A stretch of DNA of 35,200 nucleotides from a bacterium. GTDB lineage: Bacteria > Planctomycetota > UBA1135 > GCA-002686595. Position numbers and translations under genes: made by a program. Position 1 is the stretch's first letter. Every line of letters starts with the position of its first letter. Shown in pieces: positions 33,421 through 35,200 of this stretch. A model generated the notes under the pieces. The model had not been told where the DNA came from. It made no database searches and saw nothing but the letters and a program-made list of their open reading frames with translations. The stretch spans positions 1 through 35,200 of the forward strand of contig JAAETM010000327.1 in the NCBI GenBank assembly GCA_024228395.1, written 5' to 3'.

Positions 33421-34389
33421 CTAGATGCCAGTGGCTAAAAGACGGTCGGGGCTGGGACCGGCGAGCAGGCGCCCGATGGTCACAGCCAAAGCTGGGGAAA
33501 GGTGCACAATCTCAGGTCTGTTCGGGCTTTCGAGGTCGTCGAGAAGGGTGCGTACGTGATCGGGCCCGAGGAAGTCGAAGTCCTCAAAATCGGTACATAC
33601 GTCTTCATCGAAGTGGGTGCGGTGTGCGGAAAAACGTAGACCAAGGTGTGTGCCAAGGTGTGTGTGGGTTGCGATCGAGAGGTCTTCGCTCAGTGCGCAG
33701 ATGCGGGAAAGGCCGCCTTGCTTTTCCACATCGGAGGCCTGGAACTTCTCGGCATCGGTCATGCCCTCGCCGCGATCGCGAATGGAGACCTCCACGTCGC
33801 GATCGTGCAGGCTGGCTTCGACTTCGATGGGGCCGATATCATCGGGGTAGGCGTGGCGCACAGCGTTCTCAAGGCCTTCGCCAACGGCGGTGGCGATGCG
33901 GCAGCGGGTGGAAGGTGCAATGCCGCGCACGAGCAACCAGGCCGAAAGGTCGCGTTGAACTTGCTCACATGCGGAGGCCGTGGACTGCACGGTGGCCTGG
34001 AATGCGCTCTCGGATCCGTTCTTCCAAAGGACTTCAACCGCGGCCTCGGCACTTTCGGCAATGGTCAACGGGCTTGCGTCGATGTCGCAGATATCGTGAA
34101 CACCGAGGCGCATGGCGCGCCGGTAAACATCGATAGAGCCCTCATCGCAAAGCAGAATGGTCGCGATGGGAGTGGCACTGGAGCTGAGAGCTTCGCAGAG
34201 TTCAAAACCATCGTGATCGGGCAGGTCCAAAGAGGTGATCAGCACATCGGGGCGCGGAGCGATCAGGGCTTCGCGGGCGGTCGCGCACCAGAAAGCGCGC
34301 ATGCCACTTTGTTCGAGTTGCTCAATGAGGGCGGAGCCGCAACGGGAATCGCCGCAAGCGACCAGGACGTAGGCGCTACGCTGAATCAC
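33421..34389 (-). CDS. Degenerate receiver fused to RsbW-like ATPase (anti-sigma-type kinase)
   Basis: 322 residues from a GTG at 34389 with an excellent Shine-Dalgarno (AAGGAG, 7 bases upstream). Residues about 6-125 fold-match a receiver domain, but Ser53 occupies the phosphorylation position (VLITSLDLPDHDG), the acidic pocket is reduced (ACGDS) and no D-x-x-x-K-P loop is visible, so it is probably not phosphorylated in the normal way. Residues about 135-256 are a HATPase_c_2/RsbW-type domain with N-box GEGLENAVRHAYPDD and G1 box IRDRGEGM. A tail of about 65 residues follows, containing FEDFDF (268-273). RsbW-type proteins bind sigma factors or phosphorylate STAS partners. No STAS gene adjoins. 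It is the first confident gene of the flagellar run. Confidence 0.82.
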   Translation of the reverse strand: MIQRSAYVLVACGDSRCGSALIEQLEQSGMRAFWCATAREALIAPRPDVLITSLDLPDHDGFELCEALSSSATPIATILLCDEGSIDVYRRAMRLGVHDICDIDASPLTIAESAEAAVEVLWKNGSESAFQATVQSTASACEQVQRDLSAWLLVRGIAPSTRCRIATAVGEGLENAVRHAYPDDIGPIEVEASLHDRDVEVSIRDRGEGMTDAEKFQASDVEKQGGLSRICALSEDLSIATHTHLGTHLGLRFSAHRTHFDEDVCTDFEDFDFLGPDHVRTLLDDLESPNRPEIVHLSPALAVTIGRLLAGPSPDRLLATGI

Positions 34390-34466
34390 GAGATATCTCC
34401 TTGGGAAACGACCTTCACGCCACCGGCGATCACGAAGTCTTGGGAGTGGGAGTCGAGTATCTGCAT
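34386..34466 (-). CDS. Possible 26-codon leader ORF coupled to the receiver-ATPase gene
   Basis: An ATG at 34466 opens 26 codons (MQILDSHSQDFVIAGGVKVV and six more) that end in a TGA overlapping the GTG of the next gene (GTGA). No Shine-Dalgarno precedes it. It would begin about 10 bases after the predicted start of transcription from the nearer sigma-54-like site. It may be a real leader peptide, or only a chance frame across the next gene's ribosome binding site. No homologue recognised. Confidence 0.25.
   Translation of the reverse strand: MQILDSHSQDFVIAGGVKVVSQGDIS
34397..34402 (-). promoter_or_regulatory. Strong Shine-Dalgarno deciding a GTG start
   Basis: AAGGAG on the minus strand, 7 bases before the GTG at 34389. 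It is one of the few strong ribosome binding sites in the window and fixes the start of the receiver-ATPase gene. Confidence 0.8.
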
Positions 34467-34487
34467 GGTTGGGGGTATGGGTTCAGT

Positions 34488-34503
34488 CGCAAGAGCGGGG
34501 CCA
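34488..34503 (-). promoter_or_regulatory. Sigma-54-like promoter candidate (near)
   Basis: On the minus strand TGGCCC-CGCTC-TTGCG matches the sigma-54 consensus TGGCAC-N5-TTGCW with two mismatches; the key GG and GC pairs are kept at the right spacing. Transcription would begin near 34476, giving a leader of about 87 bases to the GTG of the receiver-ATPase gene. A sigma-54 activator is encoded in the same operon. Confidence 0.45.
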
Positions 34504-34568
34504 AGTGTGAATTTCGGCCTCCGTCCGAAAATGCTTGATGGTCTTGAGACAGAATCCGGAAAGAACTT

Positions 34569-34588
34569 CCTGTTCGACCCGGAACAGG
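34569..34588. repeat. Inverted repeat between two promoter candidates
   Basis: CCTGTTC-GACCCG-GAACAGG, 7-bp perfect arms with a 6-base spacer, lies between the two sigma-54-like sites. A related half (CCCTGTT) recurs at about 34610-34616. Symmetry and size suit a dimeric helix-turn-helix binding site, perhaps for the FlrC-like activator. It has no T-tract, so it is unlikely to be a terminator. Confidence 0.45.
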
Positions 34589-34668
34589 GTTCACACCGGG
34601 GATCCTTTTCCCTGTTGCGTTCCTCGACAGATGGTGCTTTTTTCAACACCTGGAAGACTTGGAGCGCA

Positions 34669-34684
34669 TGCAATACCCGTTCCA
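34669..34684 (-). promoter_or_regulatory. Sigma-54-like promoter candidate (distal)
   Basis: On the minus strand TGGAAC-GGGTA-TTGCA matches TGGCAC-N5-TTGCW with a single mismatch and exact spacing. Transcription would begin near 34657, about 268 bases before the receiver-ATPase GTG. It points into the flagellar operon. The region 34390-34806 otherwise holds no confident gene apart from the possible 26-codon leader. Confidence 0.55.
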
Positions 34685-34806
34685 GGGCTGTTCGGGGCAT
34701 TCGTCGGGCCGTGGAAGGCCCGGGCTGGCCCGAAATAGGAAGGGAATACTCGCCCTGGGCTTGATCCCACGATTGGAGCCAGCGGCGATCGAGCTATCCT
34801 TTCCTC

Positions 34807-34994
34807 ATGCAGAATGAACCAAAACAGCTCGAAGGCTTTCAGACCGAGTTTCGCCGTTATCGCCTGTTGGCCGAGGCAACCATCGAATCCATACCCAGCT
34901 CGGAGCTCCTGCGGATGGGGGCAACAACTCCGTGGCCATTCTCATGCAGCACATCGGCGGCAACCTGCGCTCGCGTTTCACCGACTTCTTAACT
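34807..34994 (+). pseudogene. DinB-like (DUF1572) gene remnant, frameshifted and truncated
   Basis: The first 36 codons (ATG at 34807) read LEGFQTEFRRYRLLAEATIESIPSSELL, and a frame one base back from about 34914 continues GGNNSVAILMQHIGGNLRSRFTDFLT. Together these match the N-terminal third of the DUF1572/DinB-like family, where the next residues should be about S-D-G-E. A one-base loss near 34908-34913 separates the two frames. The match stops exactly where the 15-bp direct repeat begins, and the merged frame then ends at 35063. About 100 C-terminal residues are missing. Intact members are four-helix metal-binding proteins, some being thiol-dependent transferases. No Shine-Dalgarno is seen. 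Confidence 0.75.
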
Positions 34995-35007
34995 AGATGC
35001 TGTTCGA
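34993..35007. repeat. 15-bp direct repeat, copy 1
   Basis: CTAGATGCTGTTCGA starts at the point where the DinB-like sequence ends. An identical copy lies at 35060-35074, with 52 bases between them. Directly after this copy, GTTCG-A-CGAAC forms a small hairpin. Confidence 0.7.
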
Positions 35008-35200
35008 CGAACTGCAAGCGCATCGAGAAACCAATGCATTCCCGGGATAGCGTTCGTATCTAGATGCTGTTCGATAGAGGGTCAATGCGGGCCAGGTTCG
35101 GAGCGCAGAGGCTGCTGTGGTATCAGGACAAAGCCTGCGGTCGGCGCGGAGCCCGTGATTCAGTGCCGAATTGGCCACTTTGGCAGGTTTGGGGCGCTCC
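35008..35200. other. Unassigned sequence with second repeat copy
   Basis: No convincing gene. The second copy of the 15-bp direct repeat is at 35060-35074. A minus-strand frame of 61 codons (34993-35178) gives Arg/Ala-rich sequence I cannot place. The region could be the end of an insertion or a scar after deletion of the DinB-like gene's 3' part, but no inverted ends or transposase motif are visible before the window stops. Confidence 0.4.
35060..35074. repeat. 15-bp direct repeat, copy 2
   Basis: Identical to 34993-35007 over 15 bases, while the flanks differ on both sides. The spacing (67 bases start to start) does not match a known repeat family that I can name. Confidence 0.7.

Noticed and set aside
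34467..34700. Longer version (104 codons) of the leader frame
   Set aside because: It runs through both sigma-54-like sites and the inverted repeat and gives low-quality sequence. Only the last 26 codons were kept as a tentative leader.
34705..34722. Hairpin CGGGCC-N6-GGCCCG
   Set aside because: A 6-bp stem with no T-tract and no gene ending nearby; such pairs are common in G+C-rich DNA.
33646..34764. 372-codon open frame on the plus strand
   Set aside because: It is antisense to the receiver-ATPase gene and its upstream region. No recognisable protein pattern, and the minus-strand gene has clear domains and a strong ribosome binding site.

Overview
The window looks like a stretch of a G+C-rich chromosome from a flagellated planctomycete or close PVC-group relative. 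The lineage call is inference. It rests on a PVC-type dehydrogenase/HEAT/cytochrome c/ThuA protein beside a DUF1080 lipoprotein, and on a secreted DNRLRE protein whose C-terminal module resembles one I recall from planctomycete surface proteins. No rRNA, tRNA, CRISPR array or intact mobile element was seen.

Left part (1-16064), housekeeping and accessory genes: a large PVC heme-binding/ThuA protein cut by the window edge; a secreted pair (DUF1080 lipoprotein, thermonuclease-like protein); a coupled ATP-grasp/DUF455 ferritin-like pair; a small parvulin isomerase; a secreted DNRLRE protein behind a good terminator; a YhaO/YhaN (SbcD/SbcC-like) pair; a YbaK deacylase gene broken by one extra G; ispG; and an FAD-dependent oxidoreductase.

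Right part (16077-34389): about 18 kb of tightly packed minus-strand genes that look like one flagellar operon or superoperon. In transcription order: a degenerate receiver fused to an RsbW-like ATPase, an Ala/Pro-rich single-span membrane protein, an STN-TPR secreted protein, a second secreted protein, an FlrB/FlrC-type sigma-54 two-component pair, flgB, flgC, fliE, fliF, fliG, fliH, fliI, fliJ, a motE/ylxF-like gene, then after a 181-bp gap motA, two different motB genes, a fliL with an inserted domain, fliM and fliN. Most junctions overlap by 1-4 bases (ATGA, GTGA, TTGA) or are spaced under 20 bases. Two sigma-54-like promoter sequences and an inverted repeat lie upstream of the first gene. 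This fits the sigma-54 activator encoded inside the operon and suggests autoregulation.

The best candidate for something undescribed is the four-gene module at the head of the flagellar operon, together with the unusual motor parts downstream (double MotB, FliL with an insert). The TPR-bearing envelope proteins could be motor scaffold parts, and the receiver/anti-sigma-like protein could link motor state to gene expression. Both ideas are inference.

Right edge (34807-35200): a frameshifted and truncated DinB-like (DUF1572) gene ends in a 15-bp direct repeat, followed by unassigned sequence. Shine-Dalgarno sequences are clear at only some genes (yhaN, fliI, flgB, the receiver-ATPase gene), so several starts rest on overlap geometry and protein alignment.
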